The translations under genes and the position numbers were made by a program. Below, one piece after another: positions 23,163-35,649 of a stretch of DNA of 64,000 nt. A model generated the notes under the pieces. The model did no database searches. It saw nothing but the letters and a program-made list of their open reading frames with translations, and was not told the origin of the DNA. The DNA is from Augochlora pura. Its lineage: Eukaryota; Arthropoda; Insecta; Hymenoptera; Halictidae. How positions within the stretch are numbered: position 1 is the first letter of the stretch; every line of letters starts with the position of its first letter. Location of the stretch: NCBI RefSeq assembly GCF_028453695.1, contig NC_135775.1, positions 20,680,545 through 20,744,544 of the forward strand. Reading direction: 5' to 3'.

Positions 23163-23515
23163 ACGATTAGGGCAAGATTATAAATAATATCACAAGTCTA
23201 GCACGATAATAAATAATATCACAAATTAGGCTCGATGATAATTAATATCACAAGTTTAGCTCGATGATAACTAATATCACAAGTTTAGCTCGATAATAAA
23301 TAATATCACAAGTTTAGCTCGATAATAAATAATATCACAAGTTCAGCACGATGATAAATAATATCGATAATCTAACTCGACAATAAATAATATCAAAAAT
23401 CTAGTTCGATGATAAATAATATCACAAGTCTAGTACAGTGATAAATAATATCACAAGTCTAGCACGACAATAAATAATACCAAAAATCTAGCTCGACGAT
23501 AAATATCACAAGTCT
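23163..23515. repeat. Minisatellite, 29-bp unit, about 12 copies
   Basis: Head-to-tail units close to ATAATAAATAATATCACAAG plus TTTAGCTCG. Differences are concentrated in the AGTTTAGCTCG/AGTCTAGCACG part. It lies directly right of the degenerate array at 22670 and left of a CpG-rich island. Confidence 0.93.
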
Positions 23516-24440
23516 GCCAGAATAGTTCAGCGGGTGAAACGCCGGCAGCTTTTCGGAAATTCGGTAAAGTCGGTGAACAATTTTTGGAGCCACCGTGTAC
23601 CGGATGAAAAAGAGGGGAAACTGGAAAGTGGAGCGTAATGAGAGGATCGAAGGATCCACGAGAAATCGAAGCGTGCCAGGTCGATTCGGAAGCGGTGAGG
23701 ACGCGCTTGTGTACCAGCTCTCATGTATGGAGAACAAGTTCGAGAGATTGGCGGTGGCTGCAGTTGCTATGGCGACAGGGCCGTCTAAATCCGCGAAGCA
23801 CCCTTCCGTCGTCATGGGTCGACGGGGGTGGGTAGCGTGCACGGGGGGTGACAATGGGGGCGCTAAGCCTGGAGATTTGCAGGGACCACGCCGGTTGGTC
23901 GGTTCATTGTTTCAACGCCAGCTCCGTCGGCGAAACGTATCACCGCGGACTCTCTCTCTCTCTCCTTCTCTCTCTATCTCTCTCTCGCTCTTTCTTTCTC
24001 GCTCCCTTGATTTCTCTCTCGCTCTGCTGATTTCTCTCACCTTCCCCAGCTATTTCGTTCTCTCTTGACTCGAGCGAGCACCGTCGAGAAAAAAAGTCGT
24101 GAAACTTAGGCAGAGACGAACGAGCGGCGGCCAACGTTGAATATAAATCGCGTCGCCTTGCTCGCCGCTCTCCGCGGAAACCACTTTCGGCCGAGAAAAA
24201 TGCCCTTGAATTAAATCGGCTGCTATTAATTTAATGACCACTTCATTAGTGGCCGCGATACGTGTATCGGTTCTTCGCCGACTCCGCTTTTTTTCCAAGC
24301 GACGCCCGTGTGTGTCTCGGTTTCGCGCCGTGAACACCGCACGGCCTGTGTGCACGTTTCCTCGAGATCGTGCGGATACTTCGACGCGAGGGACAATCAG
24401 CTTGTCGCGTAATTGAGAGTAATTAGACGGCGGGTTTTAG
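23516..24440. other. CpG-rich island with a CT tract
   Basis: Includes a (CT)n-like tract at about 23948-24063. The 157-codon plus-strand frame runs into that tract and is judged a chance frame. Confidence 0.4.
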
Positions 24441-26500
24441 GGTTCCAATCGCTCCGGGATCTACTACTCGAGATTTTTATCCGGACAAAGCAAGGTTTTC
24501 TATTTTGTTGACGTGTTGCAGGGAGAATGGTGTGAACTGACACCTTGTTTTCCTCTGCATCAATTTTAATAAATTATATTTTCTTATTATCCACTTGCGA
24601 ACGTGTGTTGAAATACTCCGTAGTGGAAGTGAAATTATTTCGTGAATTGTTTCAGTAATTATTTGAGGCGTTTGTAGAATTATTTTACTTCTAAAATTAC
24701 TTTGAGCATTTATAGAAATATGGGATTAATTTTATAAAGTTTCTTTACGAATATATATTATAATAAAAATCGATAACAATTTGAATAGACGTGTTTTCCT
24801 TATTTTGACCAATATAAAATATAAAATATAGAATGGCTGCTTCCAACGATTCGTAAATTTAATATTAAAAATTAAATACAATCAAATCTAAGACTGCAAA
24901 TTTGATATGCTTGTGCAAAAGACAAGACTGTGCCATATAAAATAATATGCAGATTGAATGAATTTAAAAGCATCTAATACCATTCTCAATAATTAAATAA
25001 AATATCAACATCCATCGTGCTTCACAAACCTGAAATTGCGATTGCTTAAAAATTAAAGCTATTGCTACATAACGACGATCATTTGACATTCAGCTGTTCC
25101 TATAATAAAAAACATGCGACGTAACAGGTAGAAGCATCGCTAAATTTCGGCGCAGCATTCGTTTTATATTTTATATCGATATTCAGTCGATGCAACAGCG
25201 TGTCACACGCGACAAAATACAGTGTCCGGCTTGACGTAGAACGGAGTCATCTGTCGTTAAAATGTTAGACCTGAACGAGCGTAGACCGACAACCGCGAGA
25301 GAAATTTATTTTCTATACGCAATGCCAGCTTCGAGCGCGTTCGACGTAACGCGGATATTGTGGACGCGAGACTTGGTCCGGTTCCTTGGTTTTATATCGC
25401 GTTTCATGCGCCCGCGAGTACGGCATACACAATTATCCTGAATAGTTTATGACTTCCATTATCTTCGGCGAGAATCGTAGCCGCGGTTCGCACATAAACT
25501 TCGCATGGGAGGCCAAAGTATAATCAAATTCAGGACAGTCGATTAATCTTCGTTTACCTTTGATAAACTTCTTTCGTTTATTGTTTGACGATCGTCGAAG
25601 CCGGATTACACGTTTTGCAACTGGTTCCGACGCAACCATTTCTTATCGCGGTTTGAAAACAATCATAGGAATTCTATGATAACTTTTTAGACGATGATAG
25701 GATAACCTATAATTACGCTGCGGATTTTTGGTATTTATAGCATGGGTAATTATGGACAATTTTGCATGAGAGAGATAAAGTGATTTTTAATGATAGTTAT
25801 ATTTTTCTATGGCTTTATAGATTGTACTGTAAAATAACCAATGAGCATTTATATTTATATTAACATTCTGAGGGATTGTTAATTTATGCATTAAGAACGT
25901 GAGGTAATTTCCTAGATTTATATAAGAGTCGTGACACTAATGACATCAGTTACATCACAATGCAGAAATTAATCATTTCTCCAATATCGTGTCATAAGAG
26001 AAATTTTATGCAAATCAAAATTCTCTGTATAAATAGTATAAAACGTAAGTGAAATGAAGATGGATTTCTGCTGTTAATAATTTTAATAGGACCGTTCTGA
26101 ATTTTTGTCTAATGCTTTTAGAGGTTCATATTTTTCTTCATTATTTTGACAATAAATGCCTGAAATACTTCATTCTTCTTTTAATAATATTAATAGATAT
26201 CAAATAATACACTGTGTTTCCAAATATTAATAAAAATACTAATAAAAAATAATTATCGTGCTGTTTGAAATCATAGAAGCCCAATTTCACCATAAATGCA
26301 TAAAATCCTCAATTTCGTGATAAGAAATAAAATAACTTGCTAAATTAATGTATAAATCACAGATACTTAAAGAAATGAACTGAAAAATCGAATTTCTCAC
26401 TGACACTCAAGAGATAGTATGAAAAATCTACTCCAAGTTTCTTCGCGCTTCCAAATCATCGTTTCGTTATCCGAAATCTAACGAATCCCATGATCCATTG
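24441..26500. other. AT-rich spacer, no gene seen
   Basis: Two kilobases of AT-rich DNA with a small GC-richer patch at 25130-25400. No coding frame or transposon recognised. The short word ATAAATGCATAAAATCC at 26292 recurs elsewhere in the window. Confidence 0.35.
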
Positions 26501-27290
26501 AATTTGCTAAAACGTATCGCGCGCACCTGCCTCGAAAGCGGCAATTGATAATCAGCCGGCGACGTGACAATAAATACATCCGGTTTAACGTGTTTCCATT
26601 GACAAGCGCCTTGGTGAACGAGACGCGCGGCGGCGGCGCGACGCTCTACGCGTTCACCACGGTGCTTTCACTTTGTATTGGACTTATGGTAAACACGGCT
26701 ATTAATCGTTTCGCGGATAATAGGAATTAGATTCGGTTCGGTTTGTCGCTCGGCCGTTCCCGCCGGCTCTTTTACGAGGTATAAACGATATTTATGGCGG
26801 TAATCCACTTGCCGTGGCGGGGCCCGCCTAATGGTTGATTTCTTCATCCGCCGATGGAATTCAAGTTCGCCCCGAAACTCGCGGAAAGAGCGAAACGGCC
26901 CGTCGTAATATCGGGATTTATGGGGGGATAAATGGTGGATAGGCGGCGAATAAGTCATCCGCGACGGGGAAAAGAAGCGCCCTAAACGACGGACAATTTG
27001 TACAGTTTATTCCAATACGGCCCCGGCCGTTATACCGCGGCAAATGGAATTGCAGTACTTGAACGTTCCCCGGAACCGGGGAGATAAACGGCGCTCCGCC
27101 ATAGACCTGTCTTCGACGGCCGCTGCGGCGGCTCTGGCCACCGCTAAGCCCTTAATACACCGCGGTTATTGCGTACCCGCGATTCTAATCGGGTCCCATG
27201 CATTTTTAATCGAATCCGCTGAACGGCGCGCTGCTTTTTGGACGCTAGACCAAATTAATCGAGGCTTTGCTGGATAGCGGAAACGCTGCT
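26501..27290. promoter_or_regulatory. Candidate regulatory island (TAATCC and TTTATGG sites)
   Basis: CpG-rich island carrying TTTATGGCGG then TAATCC at 26791-26806 (AbdB/PHO-like and Otd/Bicoid-like cores), GGGATTTATGG near 26913, and several TTAAT words. The 77-codon frame at 27044-27277 is alanine-rich and unrecognised. Regulatory function inferred. Confidence 0.25.
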
Positions 27291-27830
27291 CGATGAACTA
27301 TGGTCGTGGTATCGTAGGTGGGGTGTATGAGAGTATACTTCGTTTTGGATCATTTAACTTGGTTTAATTTAATTTGTAGAAACGTATAGCAAGAATTAAT
27401 TTGAATAATCTCGCGGTTGTGTCTGACTTACGTTCTCAACTCGAGGGATAATAGAGAGTGAAAAATTAATATTATAGCTTTGGTATCATTACGGAATAAT
27501 TCCTTTTTTTAAATGTTTTGGCGAGTTTTACTTCTTGCAAATAATAAGGAATTATTTCGTTATTTTTAATATAGACACGAGGTCTAGCTTTACTGTAAAT
27601 ACTATTGCTTATTAATGCGTTTTCGTTGATTTGTGTACGAGATAATTTATTATAAAAATGTACTGTAATGTAATAATAAGTTTTACTAAGAGTGTGATAG
27701 TTTATTAGGCGTGTCCAAGTATTTTAATATATCCCAGTGTTTTGCCCAAAGCTTCTCTAATTCTTAGCTGGAAGAAGTGGTGCGAATATTAGAGAAGAAT
27801 AAGAGTCTACAATGTAAAATAAAAATGTGG
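27291..27830. other. AT-rich spacer, nothing seen
   Basis: AT-rich DNA without repeat or gene. Confidence 0.35.
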
Positions 27831-28400
27831 GAATATGCAAATCACGGGAACAATTCTACGGGACAGTAAAGCTGACCGAGCTAAACGGGGTAATATTTAA
27901 AATTCGTACGGTTCCGGGCACCGTTTGAAAACAACCTAATACGCGTTTAATATTCGTATAATGCAAATTGGCTGAAATTAATGCTCCGTTCTTATTCATT
28001 TACGGCGGCGGACGCGACGCCCGATACCTTAAAATTAGCTGTCCAACGTTCGCCGAGCGGAGAAATTTCCAGGCATTACTTAATGTCAACTAATTGCTGC
28101 TCGCTCCGCTGAATTCGCGCCTATCCCCCCATAAGAATATTTATTGCGTGTTACGTTAGAACGCAACTTCGGCGATGGCCGGGTCTCTCCACGGTGCAAT
28201 AATTAATGGGCTGACGATAGGTGTATAAATATCCAGAAAGTGGTCATGGATCAATAATCATGTTCTATGCTAATGCGGGAACTATTAATTTGCAATGATT
28301 GATAACGTAATAGTCGGTAGAGCCGGCCGCGTGTAACGCGGACAACCGTACGGGAATTCTAATTGCCCTGGCGGGCAAACACTTTCCGTAATTAAAAGTA
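27831..28400. promoter_or_regulatory. Candidate enhancer (POU octamers, Hox/Exd-type sites)
   Basis: Within 500 bp there are two perfect octamers ATGCAAAT (27835-27842 and 27961-27968), an octamer variant ATGCTAAT (28267-28274), TGATTGAT (28296-28303, Hox/Exd-like) and TTAATTTGCAATG beside it. CACGGTGCAATAATTAATGG at 28190-28209 adds homeodomain cores. There is no open frame of note. The density of intact binding-type words is higher than in its surroundings. Function is inferred. Confidence 0.35.
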
Positions 28401-28945
28401 TATTATTATCGAATTAAGAAACGGCGGTTAACTTGTTTGTTCAGTCGCGATTCGATAAATCTTAGATGCGGAGGTTTTGCGAATTTGTTGCGCGGGTAAG
28501 GAACGCACATAGAAACTATTCTCGCGTTCGCTGCAGGTAACAGTATTGATTATAGTAATTATGGTGGGATTAAGATTATTATTGTTATTATTGGACGGCG
28601 GATCTTTCGATATTTTTACCATCCGTAAATTTGTGAAATTCGAGAAAGCGTTTATGTTATAATAAATATATAGTATATGTGGTTCAGTTCTGCTGCAATG
28701 AATCTTCTAGTCAGCGAAAGGATACTTTCTCCGAGTTAAATGATTAGAGAATGAGTTATTAAAATGAGAAATTCCATAGAGAAATTCCAGCTGTGTAATT
28801 ATTATAGTAGACTTTTTACTCAGTACTTTATATTATTTCTTTATACTCAAATTAATATCCTCGACTGAAAAATATGTCATTTTAGATGTATTTTAAATTT
28901 GTTAAAATAGGTATGGTCTAAAAATTAATTTAATAAAATTCAGAC

Positions 28946-29345
28946 TTAACCACGTTACGCTTTTAAAAACTAGACTCATTACGAAAATTTCATGCACAAT
29001 CTACTAAATATAAATAATATTCGTATCGTCTGAATTTAAATAAAATTTGATACCTTTTATTAACAAAATGTAGTAATTGAAGTAAATTAATAAACACAAG
29101 AAACAAAAATTGTCTCGGTGTATTAAGAGAAATATTAAGAAAGAAGAAGTGTTAACCAACTAGTGAAAGAAATTACAGTACAGTTTGTTAATACCACCGC
29201 GAGTGTACAATTTATTATTACTAAATATAAACCAAAATAAGATTTGATACTTCCGTTACCAAATTCTATGAAAAACTGAACGAAGTTATACAAGTAACAA
29301 AAACAGTCTCGTTCCATTAAAAACAGCGAATAGCTAATTAATGAA
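28946..29345. mobile_element. Two tandem, diverged copies of the AACCCCTTGC repeat family
   Basis: 28946-29195 follows the 62537 element word for word in places: ATTTCATGCACAATCTACTAA versus ATTTCATGCAAGATCTACTAA, and AAGAAACAAAAATTGTCT in both. A second partial copy (about 29205-29345) repeats ACTAAATATAAA, GATTTGATAC and AAGTAACAAAAACAGTCTCG. Termini are decayed. No coding capacity. Confidence 0.6.
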
Positions 29346-29569
29346 TCCATGAATCCTAGATCAAAAAGACGACAGCCAAACCGCACGCGTTTGAAATCCA
29401 CACAAGACAGCATCTCATTTCAAAAAACCCTCGTATAGTCACTTGAACAGTCACAATCACGGTCTCCTGCATCGTCGATATAATCCTACGTAATGCATCC
29501 GAAGACAGCCACAAACATAAACGAACACGTGGAATCGAAATCCGCGAGAACAGCAAAATACCATTTGTA

Positions 29570-31120
29570 CAAACTAAAAAATCGCAGCGGAACAGCGCCG
29601 CGGCGTTTCGCGTAGCGTCGGATCCGCGAGGACACGGGGGCCTTAGGTAACCCGACAGGCAGCGCCGCGTGTAGCGGGCCCCGCAGAAAGCCGGTAAACG
29701 CGTCGTGACGTCCGCGGCCGGCCATCTTTATTATGACAATAATTTAATTTCGAGCCAGGGGAGTTTCGGGGCCGCTCGTAAATACGGCGATTATCGGTCG
29801 CGCTTATTAAATCCGTCCAGGGACATCTTTGGTCTCGCTTTGAGGGCCGGTCCCCGGGGTCCGCGCGCCGGGCCCCATCTTGGCCCCGTGTGATCCCTCT
29901 CGATGCCCTCTCCCTTCCACGGTCCCCGCGCGGGGTTTCTCAGGCCTTTCTCTTACTCCTACTGACAGCGTCCAATCCGTGGCCAGGCGCGCGCGTTATC
30001 TTTTTCCTCTCCGAGGCATCCTTTACGATCCGCCGATGCTAATTTTACGGGCCTATATCGCTCCGGCAGCAACGCGGCGGCGCGGCAGTGCGGCGGCAAC
30101 GTGGCATCAACGTGGAACTCGCACCGCAACCACCGAGAGCCTCGTTCTCCTCGTGGCGGCTCCACTGATGATGACGAGATGATCACTTAATTTGGCCAAC
30201 AGCTGCCGCGTCCTCTTCCTTCTTTTCTTCTTCTTCTTTGTCTTCCACCTTCTCCGCTCTTCCACCTCTTCTCCGTACTGTTCTATCTCCTCTGCTTCTG
30301 CCTCCACATCTTCTTCTTCATCAAGTCGTCTTCTTCTTCTTCATCGTCGCAGTCTTCTTCTTCATCATCGTCTTCTTCTTCTTCTTCTTCTCCTTCCTCA
30401 TCTTCTTCTCCGCTTCCTCCTCTTACTCTTCTTAATCTCGTTTCTCATCCTCCACAACCTCCCTCTTCCTCCTCTTCCCCTCGCCAGTCGGATCCGCTTT
30501 TATAGTCTGGTCCCGCAGCTAAGCCGTCGCAACAACCGCCAATGAGTCCGCCCGGCTTTGCGAGCGGGGACACTCGGCCCCGAAAAGATGTCCACTTTGT
30601 TGCGATTTGGTAGCCGCTCGAGGATCGTTGACGTCGATTGCCGGTTCGCGTGCTAATTCTGACAGGCAGTTCCGTAGCGCTGCCCCAGAAATCCCTCGGG
30701 CACAGAGATCGCGGGACAGTCGTCGAAACCACTCGCGAGGACTCGACGAAACCGGCGTTATTTTAAGTGGGATTCCCGGGCATCTGCTCTCTCTCGACAA
30801 GGGCGAGTTCGCCGCGTGGATCTTCCGACAATCGAGCGACATTGTTCGCGGGGCCCGACCGGGCGAACCTTCCGTGCCGAATCGCTTTTCAATTGTGGCT
30901 AATAAGCGAGATTCCTTTGCCGCGCCGCTGAAATTTCGGCGTCCTCGGCTGTTTGACGAGCATTCGTCACTATACGCTGCTGCGAGGAACGTCGTCGTCA
31001 ATCATTTTCTCGTTAACGTGACTGATGCGTGTTTCTTTGGTCGGCACGCTATCGCGGACATTTTTCGGGCGCTCGGCCGGATAACTGGTTGCCGAACTGA
31101 TTTGTGCAGGCGTCTTGAGT
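29570..31120. other. CpG-rich island with a long pyrimidine tract
   Basis: The island spans about 1.5 kb. A 231-codon plus-strand frame (30607-31302) crosses from GC-rich into AT-rich sequence with no change of reading character and shows no domain; judged a chance frame. Confidence 0.35.
30205..30482 (+). repeat. CTT/CTC-rich pyrimidine tract
   Basis: About 280 bp of nearly uninterrupted pyrimidines on the + strand, based on TTC and TCC triplets. It encodes phenylalanine/leucine/serine or lysine/glutamate artefacts. Triplex (H-DNA) potential. Confidence 0.85.
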
Positions 31121-32555
31121 TGTTAAATGGTTCGTTTTGTTATTTGTTGATAATAAATTTTTGGCGGCATATTGATCTTGTAAGAAACGATATGAATTTA
31201 TGGGTGGAATTTTCATTTGACAAAATCTGCTTTTCGGCGAGATTTTCTTCGATATATGTATTAGATTGTATATTTATTTATATTCTTAACGATTTTTATT
31301 AAAATATGGCTGCTTGTTGTGTCTTGCTTGTTGATCAAATTTATTGTTGAAATAATTCAGAGTTAACTTGGTATATAGACATTTTATAATTTATTTTATT
31401 CGTTTTTACAATGTCTTGCCATGTATACGCTTTAATAAGTAAGTTAATAATTCTAAAAATATGACTGTGTTTCCAATAAACTCGTATATGTACAATAAAA
31501 CAAAATCGTTCGTTAAATTTCTCATGAATGAATTTTTATGACCTGTCAAAGTAACGTGTTACATTTCTCAACTATTAGTAACTATTTGCCATATTATATT
31601 TCATTTGATTTGATAATTCTTGTTAGCCAAAGTATAATATCGCGTAATTGAATAATCGATGTATGCTATTGCGTAATCGACGCACCATATCGCCATTTAT
31701 AAATTATTATCTACACGTCATCGTTCGTATTCGTTCACTGTCGTTCAATGTCTTATCATTTTTGTAATATATATATCGTTTTCATTATCCTATTATAATT
31801 ATATGTAATTAGTGATAAATATAATTATTAATCGTGAAAGTTTCAACTAGAATTTCTTTGCTGAATTTCTAGCATCTTTGAATCCACAAAATACAATAAA
31901 CTCTAATAATAATCCCGGTTCCTCTATACGAAATTTTACTATCTGCTTTCTGGTTCATTCACCTATTGATTAGTATGAATATAGACGCCTGAGATCCGCG
32001 ATCTAATGGCACGAATATAAGCTGACTCCACGATCCCCAAAATTAGCGTCTGCGCGTTTCATAACAGTGCGAAGCAAATAAGAACATTTAAACATTGGTC
32101 TGCGAATTTTTACGCATAATAAAAATTTGAAGTATCGATAACAAGGAGCAGCATTTCGTAATAAATACGTTCCTCCTACCAATAAATTTCGCGGACTGTA
32201 AAGGAGGCAACAGCTGCTCGAGAATCCTTCGAACTGCTGTTTTTTAACTTCGTCCACTAATTTTTGCAATAAACGCGCAAAACCTGTCATTTAATTATGA
32301 CGACTCCGCCTAAATCCTTCTCCTGTTGTAATCAACCAATGAACGCTTAGTAATGGAAGAAGATAAAAAGGATCGTTTAAAGATTATGAAAATTGTAATC
32401 TTGCGTACACGTAAGCACGGTAATAATTACTTATTCGGTTCACTCACCTATCGAATATTTCAACAATTTTTTAACTCCAAGCTTCGGTGATATCTATAAA
32501 CATAATTTTGAAACGTGCTACAACAATTTTAATGGCGCCGCTTGATTCGCCACTC
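31121..32555. other. AT-rich spacer, no gene seen
   Basis: Mostly AT-rich. At 32264-32283 the word TTTTTGCAATAAACGCGCAA is a variant of the border word seen at 61508. At 32556-32571 a minus-strand AACCCTTTGCACTCGA resembles a dispersed repeat end. Confidence 0.35.
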
Positions 32556-32571
32556 GAGTGCAAAGGGTTAA

Positions 32572-33260
32572 ACTCATAAGCAGCGGCTAACGCGATCGCG
32601 GGCTTACCCGTGAGTTTAATCAGACCGTATTCAAAACAGCGGCATTCTTCCACGTATAAATCACGTATCAAGGGCGAACCGAACGAAAATTAAGCGACTA
32701 TTACGCGTTCCTCGGCGCCGGTCAAAAAGCGGGGCCGCCCGACAAAAGTGCCCAGCCGAAAAACCCAAATTTCCGGATGCCCGGAGCCGGGGCTAATACA
32801 CGGATTCCACGAGCGCCGGTTTCGTCTTTAATCCGGGAATGATTATTTATGGACATAAGAAGACAGCCGAGGACCCTAACCGTCGCCTAAATAAGGTGTC
32901 GGTCTCGCATACTCGCCCGAGTATCCGTTATTAAATTATTATACGAGCGGTGGATTTACGGGCTTTTTCGTCATCGGTGAGATCGACGACCTCTCCTCCA
33001 TCCTTAATTTCTTCACGGTTCATTAATGGGTGTACCAGGTGTACCTGTCCGAATTAGACCTACTGCCTCCGCGATCCTTTGTTCAAACGGGCGAGGCTGT
33101 AATTTACGAATAACCGAGCCGATTTCTACGGGAATACGATCTCCTACCCTGTCGTTATATTCAATCATCTGGTCGATCGCACGGTTTCCGTGATCGATAT
33201 TAATGTTTCCTAGGTGAAACTCATTATGGCGTGATTTAATGATCGAGGACTAATCGACGA
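32572..33260. promoter_or_regulatory. Candidate regulatory island
   Basis: CpG-rich with interspersed TTTAATCC (32827), GATTATTTATGG (32841), TTATTAAATTATTA (32928) and GATATTAATG (33197). No supported frame. Function inferred from the same AT-words-in-GC-island pattern as neighbouring islands. Confidence 0.22.
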
Positions 33261-33375
33261 CTAATGTACGGTTTTGTTCGGTGAAGTTTACGAAACTGTT
33301 GGAATGCGTCAGCTGCAAGGGAATAGAGTTCATTAAAAATATGTTTTTGTGCTGATAATTTTAATAACTCGATGT

Positions 33376-33490
33376 ATTAGTATTATAGATATAGTATTGT
33401 AGATATTAGTTTTGTAGATATAATGTTATAGATATTAGTATTATAGATATAGTATTATAAATATAATATTATAAATATTAATATTTTCTA
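33376..33490. repeat. Imperfect TAGTATTATAGATA repeat
   Basis: About 115 bp of alternating ATAGATATAGTATT and GTAGATATTAGT-like units, purely A/T/G. Confidence 0.75.
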
Positions 33491-34106
33491 GGTCTCCGAT
33501 ATTTTTATTCTTTTGTTAAAATATAGTTCGGATTTTCCAAACATAAAAGAAAGCATCAACACCTATACCTTCACTATTTTTAGTAATTACATCATTTTCT
33601 CATGTATATACCTCAACAAAATCAAAAAAAAAAGAAATTAATTTCCCTCAGCGTCTAAAGCATCCCCTAAAAAGATGCGTCAAGTAATCGCACGCAATAA
33701 TTCCAAAACATCGTTCAACGCAAATTCACAGCAAAGTCGCAGCGGCGTCAACAAAAAATAATGAAAATCCCGGCCATCGTTTATTAATCACCGGAATTTC
33801 GATCGTAAACCTGCCCTTCAGCGTCGAATGTTGCAGCAGAGGCGGCGGCGGCGGCGTTGCCCGAATTAAATCCCGCCTGCCCCCGTCGCGCGATCCGGTC
33901 GATCCCAAAAAGGACGATCGGCGTCCAACAAAATTGAAACGCGATTCATCTCTCTCGACCGTGCCATCGAACCATCGATTATACCCGGTTGCACGAATTT
34001 CCCGGGCACCCGACTGCGCGTCTAAAAGGCAGTCGATCGCGGGGTCGGGGGGACGAGGGCGCGCGGCAGCCTCTCGAAATCCCCATAAACTTCATAAATT
34101 TATCGA

Positions 34107-34231
34107 GCGGCTCCCTCTATCTCTTTCTCTATCTTTCTTTCTCCATCTTTCTTTCTCTATCTTTCAATCTCTCTCTTTCTTTTTCTATCTTTCTTTCTTT
34201 CTCTGTCTCTCTCTTTTTCTCTTTCTCTTGC
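34107..34231 (+). repeat. Pyrimidine-rich (TCTTTC)n tract
   Basis: Interrupted CTATCTTTCTTTCT units on the + strand, about 125 bp. Confidence 0.85.
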
Positions 34232-34378
34232 GTCGCCGGAGCGGGGTTTCGCTATTTTCGAGGCGGGCCCGGCGCGCGGCCGAGCGCTTCGTGGGCCGCG
34301 GCGTAATTCAAAAATTCAAATTACGTATTCTATTAGGTGCGAGTCTGGCCGGAGGGTGGGACGAGGCGAGAGCCTCCG

Positions 34379-34812
34379 CTCGGAATGAGAGAAAGAGAGA
34401 TGATGGAGGATGGCGGGAGAAAGGGTGATGGAGAGTGGTAAAAATTGAAAGAGAGATAGAGGAAGAGAAAGAGATGTTTAGAGAGATAAAGATGAAGAGA
34501 AATGAAAGAAGAGAGGGAGACAGATAGATAGATACAGAGATAGAGAGAGAGAGAGAGATGAGAAGAGATGGAAAGAGAGGAAGAGAGGAAACAAGAGATG
34601 AAAGGAGATAAAAGCGAGAGATTGAGAAAGAGAGAGTGATTAAGAAGGAGAAAGCGAGAGATTGAAATGGAGAAAGAAAGAGATCGAAAAAGAGAGCGAA
34701 GGAAGGAGAAAGAGAGAGACTGAGAAAGAGAGACTGAAAAAGAGAGGTAGGGAAAGAGATGTAGAGAAAGAGTGGTAGAGAAAGAGAGGTAGAGAGAGAG
34801 AGGTAGATGACG
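34379..34812 (+). repeat. Long purine-rich (GAGAAA)n tract
   Basis: About 430 bp composed almost entirely of A and G on the + strand, in GAGAGAAAGAGA-like units. It lies 150 bp from a pyrimidine tract of opposite sense, so the two can pair as an imperfect inverted repeat. Confidence 0.88.
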
Positions 34813-35196
34813 GTCGGTGGAAAAAAGGACGACGAGGAAAGCGGCCGACGAGGCCGAAGCGGGTAGAGGAGCGAGGAAGAAAGGACTAGCCACTCTGGCC
34901 GAGGATACAAAAGGAAGGGTCCGGTAGGTGCGCCGTGAGGCCGTGGCAGAAGGGGGAGGGACGTCGCGCGGAGGGGGCAGCAGCCGAGAAGAAATGAGAA
35001 AGAGTGTAATAAATTGGCGGTGAGATTATTCTCGACGTGCATTAAGACGTCAAGCGGCGACGGACGACCTGGAAAGTATTGCCCGACACCTTCTACGCCA
35101 CTATTCTCCCCCCTCCAGCTGTCCCCGCCGCTCCTCCCTCTCCCCACTCGGACCGCTCGACGGTCCCCCACCATTTTGGGCCCTTCTCCCGAGGCC

Positions 35197-35222
35197 GGCC
35201 GGTCGGTCGGTCGGTCGGTCGG
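35197..35222. repeat. (CGGT)n microsatellite
   Basis: Six CGGT/GGTC units flanked by CCGGCC on both sides. Confidence 0.9.
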
Positions 35223-35409
35223 ACCCGGCCGGCCCGTCGGGTCCCCTCGGTCGACCTACGGCCCTGCTGTCCGAACACAAGCCGGACAGAGAAAATTATG
35301 CTCGGTCTAATCAGCCGGAGGTGTGAACGTGCCCCATCTGAATTCGTTAACTGCGCCTTGTGGGCCCGCAATAAGGCCGATTCTAAATGCTGTCGGGGCC
35401 CTATGTGTT

Positions 35410-35433
35410 CTCCTCCTCCTCCTCCTCCTCCTC
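35410..35433. repeat. (CTC)n microsatellite
   Basis: Eight perfect triplets in the same island. Confidence 0.9.
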
Positions 35434-35649
35434 TCGCGACTCTCCCACCGATTCGGTCCGCCGCGATCCTCCTTTTTTTTCCACCGGGATTCATCGCGTG
35501 TGCTTTCGCGCTGGAATGCGCCCGCCGCCTTTTCTTTCCTCGTGCACGGTCCGCGACTTTATACAGAGAGAGGTTTATGCTAATGGAATAATTATTTGAA
35601 CCCTCGTACGGCCCTCGTTTAAAGTGACGGGACGGCCTTTGCGGTTCCA

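Larger units (their letters stand above)
33720..35640. other. CpG-rich island with extreme simple-sequence content
   Basis: Contains the pyrimidine tract (34107-34231), the purine tract (34379-34812), a CGGT run and a CTC run, each listed separately. Long minus-strand frames over the purine tract (Ser/Leu/Phe-rich) are artefacts of the repeat. Confidence 0.45.

Noticed and set aside
30607..31302. 231-codon plus-strand frame
   Set aside because: Crosses from CpG-rich to AT-rich DNA, amino-acid character changes with base composition, no recognised domain.
34308..35174. 288-codon minus-strand frame rich in Ser, Leu and Phe, looking membrane-like
   Set aside because: Direct product of the GAGAAA purine tract; low complexity throughout.
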